The notes under the pieces are model-generated. The model searched no databases, was not told the DNA's origin, and was given only the letters and a program-made list of their open reading frames with translations. From positions 620,001 to 684,000 of the forward strand of contig JAMXDE010000009.1 in the NCBI GenBank assembly GCA_026770025.1: a stretch of 64,000 bases of DNA, written 5' to 3'. Shown here one piece after another: positions 31,745 to 43,700 of this stretch. The position numbers and the translations under genes are program-made. How positions within the stretch are numbered: the first letter of the stretch is position 1; each line of letters begins with the position of its first letter. Origin of the DNA: Craspedostauros australis (Eukaryota; Bacillariophyta; Bacillariophyceae; Mastogloiales; Achnanthaceae).

Positions 31745-33131
31745 TTACATGATGGCGCAAGGATTCGTGAAGCATTCTTCCTTGTTGGAACCATCAGCCC
31801 CGTCGGCATCTTCCACGATCACGGCAGCTCGATCCTTACTTTCTCTCCGCGACATCGCTGATTCGTCAGTGACGAACGAAGCTATTGACGCGACAGTCTC
31901 TGCAGCCAGGGACTTTCGTTGCTCCAGCGCGCTGCGGGCAACCTTCGGTGTCTTCTTTGGTTTGGCGGAGACCTTTTTGGAAGTGGAAACGGCGCCAGCC
32001 GATGCTGCCGGTTTTGGCTTCTTCGGGCGTGTGGCCTCCTTCTTCTCTTTCCCTCCTTCCGAAGCAGCAGCTTCATCTGCGTCGCCTGCGAAAAATTCCT
32101 GCGATGATTCCATCACAGTTCCGATACTGGCCCTTGGGGTGGTGTTGAGTGACATCTCGGTTTCTTCCGAAGTGTCACGTTCTGACCGCGGGCGATTTTC
32201 CGGACCATACATCACACTCCCGTGGCTTTCGATGCTCAATCCAGACGCAATGGAGCTGTCGCTCTTCGCCTTGCGCCCGCGACGGAAGACTTTTCGCAGA
32301 ACAGCGCGTGGCGATGTCATGACGGATGATGCGTTGCTCATGGTGGAGATGTCATCGTCACTGTTCTCGGAAAATTCGTCGATGGCGCTGGGGACTCCGT
32401 CCGGGCCGATGTCGCGCGATGGCTTGATCCCGTTCCTGCGGAAGGAACGGCTCATGTATTTCTTGCCGCGGCGGTGGGAGATCTTCCATTCAGGGTGCCG
32501 CGATTCGACCATTCTGCGGATTTGGCCAAACGATGGCATGCGCGACTTTGCTTCCCCTTGTCCGCTCGGTTTCGCGTTGGCTCGGAACTGTGGAGATGCA
32601 TGCAGCAATCAATGACGATGAAAGGAAAGGAGAGATGACAGTTCGAAAGTGTGAGATGCAATTGATGACGCAAATGGATTCATGTCCGTGTGTACTATCT
32701 TCACATGCACGTTTGCAAGGTGCCTTGTCATCGTCGTGAGATTCTGAATCCGCCAGTGGGCAACATAGCTGATCCGATTCATCACGACCGGCTGTGCAAT
32801 GGGAGAATCGGAGGCGATTCTCTGTGTCACGGCCGTCTCTCGATTGCCACATTTGCGAACAGGTGTGCTTTCTCAACATTATCATCACCGTCATCGAATG
32901 TGATGCACGATGATCCCAACTGTTGTTCCGAAACGCAATCGCATCATGCGATGCCATCCATGGCTTGCTTGGTTTGTCACGTACAGTCTTGATTGCGGTG
33001 TGGAATGCTGCCGTGAGTTGCATCCCTGACGGCCGGACGACCTCGACGCTGGCGGCGGCGTTGTTGGGCTCCTTGGCAGTCGCCGGTGGCGCACGGCGAT
33101 CGCTCTTGGAACGGAATCCAAACTTGCCCAT
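31745..33131 (-). CDS. Small CaaX-box protein, paralogue of the gene at 37.8-44.4 kb
   Basis: Exon 1 is 33131-32985 and exon 2 is 32587-31745 (donor ACT|GTACGT, acceptor CTCCACAG|TTC, phase 0), giving 329 residues. Exon 1 encodes a basic start (MGKFGFRSKSDRR) and ASVEVVRPSGMQL. Exon 2 opens with a basic helix-like element (IRRMVESRHPEWKISHRRGK), then SPRAVLRKVF and YGPENRPRS, a Lys/Ala-rich stretch, and the terminal ECFTNPCAIM. The last four residues, CAIM, form a CaaX box with Met at X, which favours farnesylation; the extra Cys six residues upstream could be palmitoylated. Every one of these elements recurs in the large paralogue. No known domain is recognised. Role inferred only as a membrane-tethered, largely disordered adaptor. 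Confidence 0.82.
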
Positions 33132-35769
33132 CTTGTTGCCTTTCCTGAATGCTTTATATTTTTATTTGAATGTGTTTGAATGTCTTTCAATGTGCTTCAA
33201 TGAAAGGACGGTGTGTCTCAGTGTCTTTGTGGTGGAGTATTTGCGTTCACTTCGCTTGGTGCGCGCTCTGATCGACTTTTGGTGTGCTGTTGATGAGCAA
33301 TGAAAATGATGATTCAGGGTGATGCTGGGAATTGTGGCTTTGTGTGGTGGTGTGTGGTGGTGTGTCATGGGTGTGGTGTGTTGTTTCTCACCGGCTCGGC
33401 GACACCAACAATGATGGTGGCAGCAACCACTCGCTCAACGCGTAACGCACAACGCAGGCACCGCCAACGATCAACAAATCGTTCCATTCTGCCTCCGAGT
33501 ACCCGTGACTGTACCCTCGTGGCTGCTCTCTGTCGTTTTTCTCACCGTGCAACCTTGACACCCTTTACGGGTTGTTCTCGCGCGTTGTTGCGAATCCTTC
33601 CCACAACCGTCCACAATCGTCACGCCACAACCCTTCCCAGCCAACGGTACGGACACGCGACGGGATTGTTGCGACGGCAACGACGAACAACAAGCAACTC
33701 GGAGGGCGATTGATGCACCACGATCAGACAGCAGATACGCCCAAATGGACAACGAACCTCTCCTGTGATGTGTTTGATTGGGCAACTCCGCCACCCACGC
33801 GTAAGTCTCAACATTCTCACGTGTTCTGCTCTTTCGCACGAGAAGTGTTGATGCAACTGAGAAACTTGTTCGATGTCTCGCCACGGCAATGACAAAAAAT
33901 CCAATAGCCCCTTGTCAATCCCGAATATCAGTGGTTTCAAGCCATTTTGGTCGATCGAGTCAAACACCCGTCGTGTTTCGAGTTCGTCATGAGAGAGCGA
34001 TGAACGGACCAACCGAAGAAGCACAGACGTGATATCTGATACTTAGAATTCCGAACGACACAGATAAGATGCCAGAAGGTCCCAATTGACACAGGCACGC
34101 AACAACGAGTCTCACTTTGTCGCCAGGCATCATCGGCGCAGCATTGCCTGCAACTCGGCGTGGCGCTGCGCGGTCGGCCAGCATCAACATGAGCGCCACG
34201 GCATTACCATTGTCATCACAAACGCGATCACACAGACCAACTGGACAACTGGACAACAAAGCAGCAGCATCGCTGACAGAGTGCGCAGTTCGGCCATGCA
34301 AAGCTCAATGGAGTATGATATTTCCAGATGGCCGTTCAATGGATCATGGCGCACCCGTGGCAAGAGGCGATGCTGTCTTCCTTTCTCGGTTGCCCCTTGT
34401 GTTGGTTATTCCTCCTTGGCCTTCTTGATCGTGAAGTCGTTCGCCACAATGCAAAATAGAGTTGGTTGGAGTAGGATAGAGAAGAGTTGAATACCTCCAC
34501 ACGCTTCTCAAGTCCGGAGTACTCTTCGGAGCAAGACAATTTGGTGCATCTCGGCGGATCCATACTCGCACATCCCGTCAGCAATCCCGCTCACTGCAAC
34601 CAACTCCATCCTTGTTTGTACCATACGTAGATATGGCCAGCGGCATCGGGTGCCCACTACCATTGCGAGGTACTGATGCGTTCATCCGCGCGGGGCATTC
34701 GGAGATAAGGCAGTCCGTGTGGCAATCGCTTTCAATAGCTTCGGTGGATGAAGAGCTCATCGATTTCACGTGCGAACGAGGGGTTTCGCTACTCGTGCAT
34801 ACGTCTACTCCTGATGCACATCTTCGTCTTCACATTGCCGCTGTCGCTGTAGTCATCTTGTGAAATCGAGTGGAGACTGGCTCCATATCGAATTCTACCC
34901 CCACGCACCCGTCTCCGCCGTGGTGCATCCAGGCTATTTCGTCATGAGCAGCAATACATCTTTCCTGTGTGCGCTGACTTGAATGGGATAGAGAAGACGA
35001 GAGCAGAACACAGTAGAGTAGTGGAGAGTAGGTCGCTCTATTGGTTGGGAGTAAGTTGGCAGAGTATGGCAAGAGTAGGTGTGGTAACACGCTCGCCCAA
35101 CGAGCGGATCAGCACTTGGATCGGTTGGCACGACACATGCTTCGTGGGCACTTTCTTTGTGACGAAAGAGCGCGCAATGGCGAAGCCTGTCCTGTCCGCA
35201 AAGTTGGCAAGCGATGGAACGAGCGGGAAATCTCGGCAGATCCATGGTGCGCAGGCAGCATTGGCGACTAACTCTCCCAAAAATGCTCCAGTTTGTGCAT
35301 CGCCACACTCCAAAGACCACAACCACTCACAAAGGCTCAACGTTCAACCTCGCCGACCACACACTCCGACAACAACGAAAGCGCTCAAGCAATCTTCGAT
35401 CCTTCAAGATGATGGTGCCGAATCGGCAAAACGACGCCCAAGGGAAGCACGAGAGGACCGAAAGTGCCCCAGCGCTTTTGATGTCCGTATCTTCTCTCGT
35501 CGTCATCGGAAGATGATTGGCGATCTCTCGTGGTCACCACTGATCCAACTGTTGTCAAATCCTTTCAGGTGACACCACGGGGAACAGAGCAAACAGAGCC
35601 AACCATGAAGGATGGCTGATTGCGACTCAGCTTCCGTCGTGCTTTTCCACTGCAAATGCCAGGAAGTCGTCCGCTCCTCGATTCTTCATGTATCTCATCT
35701 CACAAATCCAAGCTCGACACAAAGAAAAAGCAAACACATCAACAAACCAACCAACAGCAAGCTTCCACC
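33132..35769. other. Intergenic, 2.6 kb
   Basis: No gene I can support. A 201-codon frame at 34967-35572 has no domain and a composition unlike the neighbouring genes. The last 100 nt before 35770 are A-rich (for example 'acacaaagaaaaagcaaacac'), as expected for the leader of a strongly expressed gene. Confidence 0.45.
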
Positions 35770-37149
35770 ATGAACTTCCGCAAGGCCACTTCCTTCATCG
35801 TCGCTGCCATCGCCATGGCCGCCCACGGCGCCATGGCTGCGATTGGCGATGACTACATCGACGCCGTCCCTGCCACTGTCTACGAGGCCGCCGATCTCTC
35901 TCCACAGAACATGGACTACGACAAGGCCAACAAGAAGTTCATCGCTCACGGAGGATGGTACAACAACCGCCTCATCCACTACTACAAGTTCCGCATCTTC
36001 GCTCCAGGCACCTACCCAGATCTCATCAAGGGACCACCAAACATGAGCCCAGCCTCAGATGTCCCAATCCAGAAGGTCATGATGGCAACCACCACCGGAG
36101 ACTTCACCGGTGTTGTTGGAAAGCCAATCCTCGAGTTCCACACCAGCAATGGCAACTCTTATTCCGACTTCATGAACGTCAAATTCGTCATGGTTGATGA
36201 TACCTATGTTGCAGACACCTTCAAGAGTGCCGGGGATGTCATCACCAGTGGCAATACCCTCAAGGAGACCGACATCATCATGAACTTCCCGGTCGTCCCA
36301 ACAGGATCCTCCCTCCAGAGCCCAGTGGACAAGGCCGCAACCGCCCCCATCAAGCCCATCACCGCCTTCTACAAGGGACAGGAAGTTCAGACCTTCATCT
36401 TCGAGGTCAACAATCAGGCTGCCTTCGACTACTTCAACCCCAAAACCCGTGATCAGCCAAACGATGCCGACTACGCCATCCCAGTCGTGACCACCTTCGC
36501 CAGCAAGACTGCCGTCACATCCATCCCACTGTGGCATGTGAACCAGTTCACCCGTGGTGTGTCCGCTGAGAAGGGCAATCAAGGCGGACCAAGCGATGCC
36601 GGTATGCGCAATCTGATCAACCTCGACCGTCCAGATGTGGGATACTCTCCATTGTGGCAGCTGTTCTGGGTCACTGAACTCCCAATCGACTACTTGGCCG
36701 ATCAGATTTCTATCAACACCGAGCTTACTGCCGCCAACGGAGCCGCCTTCATTCCAACACCGATGTATGTCAACTGTCCAGATGTTGGTCCAGTCGGCAC
36801 CGCCGACAACGCAGACCGCCAAGAAACACACCAGCTGAAGCTCGATCTCGCCCAGGAATCCAACTTCGTGCTTGGATCTCATGCGGACTTGCTCTTGAAA
36901 GAAGGATTGGACGTGAAGATCACCACCGAAGATGGCACCAAGGTGGCTGAGGGAAAGACCAATATCATGGGAGCATACGAGATTGAGGTGAAGTCGTCTG
37001 ACATCCCGGATGGCACCACCAAGCTCAAGGTCATGTACGGAACCAAGGACATCCGCACGCTCGAGGTTGAAGACACCTCTTCTGATGCATCCAGCATCGC
37101 CATTGGCATGAGCATGGCCGCAGCCATGCTGGTTGGAACGCTCATGTAA
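35770..37149 (+). CDS. Secreted, probably membrane-anchored protein of unknown function
   Basis: The start at ATG 35770 is preferred over the further-open upstream frame because it places a clear signal peptide at the N-terminus (residues 1-23, hydrophobic core FIVAAIAMAAHGAM, then AIGDD), giving 459 residues. Residues about 30-360 form one large domain without recognised motifs (landmarks FIAHGGWYNNRLIHYYKF, PLWHVNQFTRG, GYSPLWQLFWVTELP). Residues about 375-440 (VKITTEDGTKVAEGKTNIMG, then YEIEV) look like a small beta-sandwich of the carboxypeptidase-regulatory type. The C-terminus is a Ser/Asp stretch followed by about 18 hydrophobic residues and no basic tail, which fits a GPI-anchor signal. 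Codon use is strongly biased (ACC, ATC, CCA, GGA), suggesting high expression. A cell-surface or frustule-associated protein is plausible but unproven. Confidence 0.88.
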   Translation: MNFRKATSFIVAAIAMAAHGAMAAIGDDYIDAVPATVYEAADLSPQNMDYDKANKKFIAHGGWYNNRLIHYYKFRIFAPGTYPDLIKGPPNMSPASDVPIQKVMMATTTGDFTGVVGKPILEFHTSNGNSYSDFMNVKFVMVDDTYVADTFKSAGDVITSGNTLKETDIIMNFPVVPTGSSLQSPVDKAATAPIKPITAFYKGQEVQTFIFEVNNQAAFDYFNPKTRDQPNDADYAIPVVTTFASKTAVTSIPLWHVNQFTRGVSAEKGNQGGPSDAGMRNLINLDRPDVGYSPLWQLFWVTELPIDYLADQISINTELTAANGAAFIPTPMYVNCPDVGPVGTADNADRQETHQLKLDLAQESNFVLGSHADLLLKEGLDVKITTEDGTKVAEGKTNIMGAYEIEVKSSDIPDGTTKLKVMYGTKDIRTLEVEDTSSDASSIAIGMSMAAAMLVGTLM

Positions 37150-37792
37150 ATACATGACTTATTCGCAACATGCAGTCGATTTCTCAAGAGCGGACATTCA
37201 ACAAATAATATAATAGAATCGTATTATGTACAAGCACGAGTACCATGCTCTGCACAAGGCCAATCCGAGCACAGCACGACAATAACTCATTTGGAACATC
37301 AATAGTTTTGTAACTCCAGCCCTGTTCAACCACGACGCAGATGGGTTGTTGTCCCATGTACCCGATGACTCGTCCTGAAACAGAGAACGCTCAGATCGCA
37401 CAGCCAAGATAGGCAGCACAAGCACTCACAATAGTCAACAATCTTGTTGAGCACACTCATTGTCTCTATCAGCAAAGGCTTTGTGTGCGGAGCACGTTGA
37501 ATAGGATGCATGGTCTCATCACAATCCTCATTGTCAAGTTTTTGTGAAGAACTCCGTTTTTCGGTTTCCTCTCAGTTCTGATACGCAGCGCAGCACCAGC
37601 GTAATTTTCGAATTCGCGTGGGAGAAAAGTGTGCTCTGCGATCTGCTCGACTTTGAGTAGATCGTAATCTGCTCGTGCATGCTTTGACTGCAGTTGCGAT
37701 GGAATCTGATGTGTTGTGTAATTTAACGGGATATTCCTAACAAAGCACATTATTATTCTACTCCGGGTGGTGCTCCTCTGTGCCACTCACTA
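37150..37792. other. Convergent 3' flanks
   Basis: Two genes end towards each other here. AT-rich sequence near 37200-37230 ('aataatataatagaatcgt') may hold poly(A) signals. No gene. Confidence 0.5.
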
Positions 37793-40700
37793 TTACATGA
37801 TTTGGCATGGAGCTCCAAAGCATTCGCCCTTTCCTGGGCGCGAAATGAAGGCCTCGGTGTCGTCGTGGTAGTCGTACGCATTGATGGCTCGGTCTGTCTG
37901 ATGCACATCACGCGTCATGGATGCTTCGGTCACGATTTGCTTGTCTTCGTTGATGATGGAAGCGTCATCACCACTGCCGTCGGCATCATGGGCATCATCC
38001 GTTGGAGCTTTGGATGCTGGCTGGATGGTGGCCTCCGTGTCCATGACGAGCGCGGCCATTTCCGCAATGATCGAGCTTGCGCGTTCCCGTTCCTCTCGGT
38101 TTGGGGCATCAGCGGCGGAAGCAGTTTCGCTCGTGGCATCCTGGTCTTCGTCTTCGTCAACCTCTGCCTCTCCATTGGCATCCTGGCCCACGCCTGTATG
38201 GTCACGCACGATACTCTTGTCTTGCGATGTCGGCGTTGATGCCTTCATTGGTTGTTCAGACGCTTCCAAGCTTGCGCCTCGTTCGAGGACTCTTGCCAGC
38301 TCCATTTCCTCGTCGCCTTCGTCTTCTTCGGAGCTGCTGGCAATTGTCTGTGCTTGTGGCATGTCCTCCTCTTGGGTGAAAGACTGGAGCAACAGAAGCC
38401 CACGCTCAAGAGCTGCTTCCTCGTGTTCCTCGCCGCCTTGATCTTCTTCGGAGCTGCTGGCAATCGTCTGTGCTTGTGGCATGTCTTCCTCTTGAGAGAA
38501 AGTTTGGAGCAATAGGAGCCCACGCTCAAGAGCTGCTTCCTCATGCTCCTCTTCTCCAGTACTGTCAACGGCAGCCGACTCTGCTGCTGGCATGTCCGCA
38601 TCCGTGTCCTGGGCGAGGCTCTCCAGCAGCATGAGCGCACGCTCAAGCGCTGCCTCCTCGTCTTCTTCCGTCCTGGCAACCTTCAGAGCAGGCATCTTGA
38701 CTTCTTGTTCCACTTCTGGTTCGGATTCATCCTCTCGTTCGACATCCGGCTGCTTCGTTTCTTGTGGTGCGAACTCGTCGGTCCCGTTGTCCGACCTTGC
38801 GTCTTCGGTCGGCACGGGCGCAGTCGGTGATTCTGCGTCATCTTCTGGCTCGGACTCTGCAGCGGATACAAAGTCCTCCAAGGAATCAGCCTCGACGTCT
38901 TGGCATGGCCTGATCTCCTCCGGCAAGTCGAGCGCACGTGCTGTGGCATCGATAATTTGCGCAGCGTCAGTGTCATGCCCGGTCTCGAGCATTTGAGAAG
39001 ACTGGAATGTCTCTGTAGACTTTGAGTCGACTTCGGCGTCGCGGTCGTCGGGCCCTTCGGAGCTGACAGATGGCTCTGATTTCAAGGCATCCACAATCGC
39101 TGTCAGCTGCTCGGCTTCTGCGACGGAATCCTCGGATACGTCGTCGTCATCATCAGCTTCGCCATCGACATCATTCTCGCGGTTGTCCGGCAAAGGATCT
39201 GCGGAGTGTTGCATCGCCCCGTTAGGCATATCCATACACTCATCGCCAGGCCATGTGTCTCGCATGAGGCTTGAAGCGGATGCGGGTGAGACCGAGTCAT
39301 CGTTGTCTTCGTTGTCTGCAGGTGTTGCAGAGTCAAGGAGCATGATTGAGTCGATTGCCTCCTGGTTGGGATGCTCCTTCAGCTTTGGCTCCAGCTCGGA
39401 TTCTTCCACGTTCCCTTCTTCACGTTGGTCATCCGTGGTGTCAAGAACCGCGGCCCCTGTTGCCGCAACCGCTGCAACTCCGATCAGCGCTGCTGTGTTA
39501 GCATGCTTCTCCAAACCTGCGACGTCATCGTTTTGCTTGTCGTCGCTGTCGCGAATGGTGGCTTCGTCTTCATCTTCGTCAGACTTCACGGCCAGTGGGG
39601 CATCCTGCAGAGCCATGGGCACAGCACCTTCCTCGTTCACGACTGGACGTCGCTCATCCTCTCCGGATGGAACGGTGTCCGCATCGAGAACGGGCTGGGA
39701 CTCCAAGCCTTCATCGACTTGTGATGTCGCTGCTTCCATTTCAGTGGCATCGTCATCCCCATTCGCATCATCCTTGATATCCTGCCCGATATCCGATTCT
39801 GCGTCTTCGAAGATCTCGATGGAAGATGATGGCTCCAGTTCGCCCTCCAACTCAGGCCCCGAGTCTTCACCGTGGTCGAACAGTTCTCGTTGCAGAACGT
39901 CGCCCTGCTGTTCATCAACACATTCTGCCTCCTGATCCACTTCAGGTGCTTGTGGCATGCAGGCAGCGATGGCGACCTCTGATTCGGTCACAGCAACCGT
40001 CTCTGGCTGGGTGAATGACGCCGGTTGCTCGCCCAGTTCACCATCGGCTGCGACTTCGGTCTTGTCGTAGACTTTGGCTGCCGCCTCCACATCGTCCTCG
40101 AGTTCGTCGTCGGGGATCTCTTCTGCTTCAGCTTCCGCCTCCGACTTGGACAATCGCTCTGGTTGCGGCACCTCCTCACCTTCGACGGCCGATGGTGTTT
40201 CTGAGTGTTGGCTGAGATTCCTTGTCAGCATCGTTTCAGCTGCAAGGATCTCATCGTCCTGCGGTTGTGCCCACGATATGGAGTCTTGCGCAAGGCCTGG
40301 CTGACCCGTAATCGATTCTGCCTCATCCTCATCTTCGTCTGAATCAACTGCGTCCTCCAGATGTCCCTCTGCGCCCAAGGCTCGTCCAGAGTCGAGTTCC
40401 GCTGACGACGCAAGTTCAAGCACTGCTGTTGTGGCTGCAGATGTCTTGATTGTGTCATCAAACTCTTCCATCGGTTCTTCATCCAGATCCTGATCCGCAA
40501 AGACGGGGTCTCGCACAGCTGGTTCTGAGGAGACGTCAAATTCGCGCATGGTGATGGAGCCTTGCATGCTGTCTCGCTGTGACGCGCCAACTAACAAGTC
40601 TCGGCTCGAATCGATGTCGGCCTCATTCTGGAGATCGGATCCTGTTGTCACATCATCTGCGTCGTGTTCTTGGATTATGGCTGCGCCGGCGGCCAGGGCC

Positions 40701-43700
40701 GTCGCAGCACCGATGACAGCGCCGGAATCGGTGAAGTAATCCTCCTCCTCTTCTGGCTCGTGGCCTTCGATGCTTCCATCGTCGTAGGATTCAATGTCAT
40801 TCCTGAGGATCATGTTTTCCCATGAGTGTTCGGGTTCCAGTTCGGGCTCTGAGTCCACCTCATCTGCATGGCCCAGCAGATCAGTGATGGTGATTGGATT
40901 GGATCCACGTGCGGGCACCTGATGGGACGAGGCGAACATCTCGGCGTCCTGCTCGGTTCCTGAAGTGGCTATCGATTCGTTGTCGTGCTGCGACTTCATC
41001 ATCGATTCCAGGTCTGCGTCCTGCTCCAGATCGGTTTCCACTTGTCGGAAGGTTGTGCTGTGTAGCGTTTCGTCTGCCTCGTCGCGTGCTGAGATAGTTG
41101 CGAGATCAGACGCTTGCTTTGGTGCAAACGGTGGCTGAAACGATGACATGTGTGCTGATGCGAATTCCTCGACAAGGTCGTCATCTTCGTCTGGAACTTC
41201 ATCAGATTCCATGCCGTCCACAAAGACGGACAGCTCTTCTCGATCAGGCATGATGACTTGGTCGATAATGATGTTGGTTTCGGCCTCTCGCTCCACCGCA
41301 TGAGACTCGAGTTCGATGAGCTCGTCCGCATCTTGTTGGGACCCATTTTCGGAGACAATGTCTGCGTCGTCCATGGATGCTTCGTCTTCCTTGTCCTCGT
41401 CATCATTCTCGTCTTCGTCTATGCTCGCACTCACGAACGCAGATTGCGTGGAAATAGACGGCTCCGGTGCTTCCTCCGGCTCGTCTTCGTCTTCCAGTTG
41501 CTCCTCGTCCTCATCCAAACTTGCACTGACAAATGCAGATTGCATGGAGACGGAAGGCTCTGGTCCTTCCTCCGGTCCATCTTCGTCTTCCTGTTGCTCG
41601 TCGTCCTCATCCAAGCTTGCATTGACAAATGCAGATTGCATGGAAACGGATGGCTCCGGGACTTCCTCCGGTTCCTCTTCCTCCTCCTGTTGCTCCTCGT
41701 CCTCATCCAAGCTTGCATTGACATATGCAGATTGCATGGAAACGGATGGCTCCGGGACTTCCTCCGGTCCCTCCTCCTCCTCTTGTTGCTCGTCCTCTTC
41801 ATCTTCTTGTTGGTCTTCTCCTGCCACTGCGGCTGCTGCGGGGTCCGGCAGTGCCAGCGACTTGATTTCGTGCCCCAGCACCTTCTCCGGTCGCTCTTCA
41901 GCAGGTTCAGCTCCCGCCTGTGCACCTCCGCCGTCTTCCAACTCGGAGTCTTCATCAACCATCTCCTGCAGGGCTATGTCTTGCTCCTCTTCCGATGGTG
42001 CGAGATCGTACATGGTTGTTGCTGCTGACACAGCGGCCTCCAGGGGATCAGCCCGTGATTCCGTATCTGGCTCGGTCGGTGTTTCTTGTTGGTCGGGCAC
42101 GGGCACGGGCGTGGACTCGGACATGACGGCGTCGGTGTCGAACGATTGGTCCATTCCCAACACGTCTGGCTCGGGCTCTTCGTCTTCTCCTCCGGCCTGT
42201 TCTGATCCCGCGGTCATCATTGTATCCGCTTCCGATGAAGCATCTGGATCAGCGGCGGACTCGGCCGTTTGTTCCGTGTCGGTGACTGGCGGAACTCCTG
42301 ACACTACTTGGAAGGAGTCTGACGCCGGCTGCGTCTCCAGCACGGTCGTCTCATCCGCATCATATTGCGTGCCGCTGCTATCGTCGTCGTTTTGGTCCTG
42401 CTGTTGCAACGTTGTTGTTGCCGCTGCCTGGAGGTCCTTCGCTAGGATGGGCTCTATCGCAGCCTCGTTGTATGGCCCGGAGTCAGCGTGCTGTTGTTCT
42501 TCGTCGTTGTCTTCACTATGGAACATCGCAAGTGCAGCGAGGTGGTCAGCTGGTGCAGTTGCTGCATCAGGTGCCTGCTCCTTCTCCTGCCCTTGGTCTT
42601 CTTGTTCCTCGTCCTGTGCTGGGTTCGAGAGGCGTTCCGTCTCTGCAAGCGATTCGGACGTGGCCTCGGTCTGAGAGATGTGCTCGGGGTCGAGCTTGAC
42701 GATCGCTGCCGGTGCGACAACAGCTGCTTCTTCTGGTTGTGGTTCCGCATCATCGGCTTCATTCTCGTCTTCGTCGACCTCAAACTCGATGTCGGACGTG
42801 GTTTGCGAAACAGATCTGCTGGCCAATGTCGCATCTGCTTGTGCATCATTTGCTTCCGCTGGCTCAGCAACGAGCGATGGTGCCTGTTCGACGACTAGGT
42901 CGAGTTTGGCATCAACAGCATCAAGATCTTCTGGTCTCGCGTCAAGGTCTGCGGCCGGGTCTGAGACCAGCGGTTGTGGCTTCGTGAGTTGTTCGGTGTT
43001 TTGCTCCGAAAGTTCCTCTTCGGCTGGCATGCGGTCGAGCTTCATGACGTGCTCAGCATCCTGATGAGTTGATGCCTCTTGCACCATCTCCGTGCTGTTG
43101 CCTTGCCACTCCTCTTCCTCCTTGAGGTCAGCCAGGTGAATGTCGCTGCGAACACCATGGCCTTCTTCATCTTGATCTTGATCATCATCGTGTTCCTCCG
43201 CCTTTTCAGATTCTTCGTCCACCATGACATCGGCTCCGGTTCGCATCATGGCAGCCGTTGCAATGCCGGCTCCAAGCATCTGTGGCAGGGAGAGGGCGGA
43301 AATCTTGCGCTCCTCCTCTTCATCGCGCTCCTCCTCTCGGTTTTCCTCCTCCTCGATGACATCGACCTCCAGGTCCTGCATCCTCGATATGCTGGCGGCA
43401 GGGCTGGCGAATCCGGTTGCACGGTCCATTGCATCCATCGCATCCGTCGGTGGGGGGTGCGGGGCGCCTTGCGGTGAGAGCTTGGTGGTGTTGACGCGCA
43501 ATGGGCTCTTGTGCATGCCGGGGCTGGTATGCGCATAGTCGAATGTCCTCGGACTGCCTTGCATCCTGGGGCTTCCATGCCTCTTGGGACTGCCGTACCT
43601 GTTCGGAGTGAGCGGACTGTCCGCGCCAGTGAAACGCTGCGAACGCGGCCGGTTTTCGGGCCCGTACTGCGGGCGAGGCGAGACGTGACCGCCCCCAATG

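Noticed and set aside
31569-32615. 348-codon plus-strand frame opposite the small CaaX gene
   Set aside because: The minus-strand frame has a paralogue with matching motifs, splice sites and CaaX tail. The plus-strand frame has none.
34967-35572. 201-codon plus-strand frame
   Set aside because: No domain, no clear splice or promoter context, and no codon bias like its neighbours.
35620-35769. Upstream extension of the secreted-protein frame by 50 codons
   Set aside because: It would bury the signal peptide behind a Lys/Gln-rich leader. ATG 35770 gives a normal secretory start.
41316-42674. 452-codon Ser/Cys-rich frame on the plus strand
   Set aside because: It is the complement of Glu/Asp/Gln-rich codons of the acidic CaaX gene, which explains its composition. 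It has no domain.
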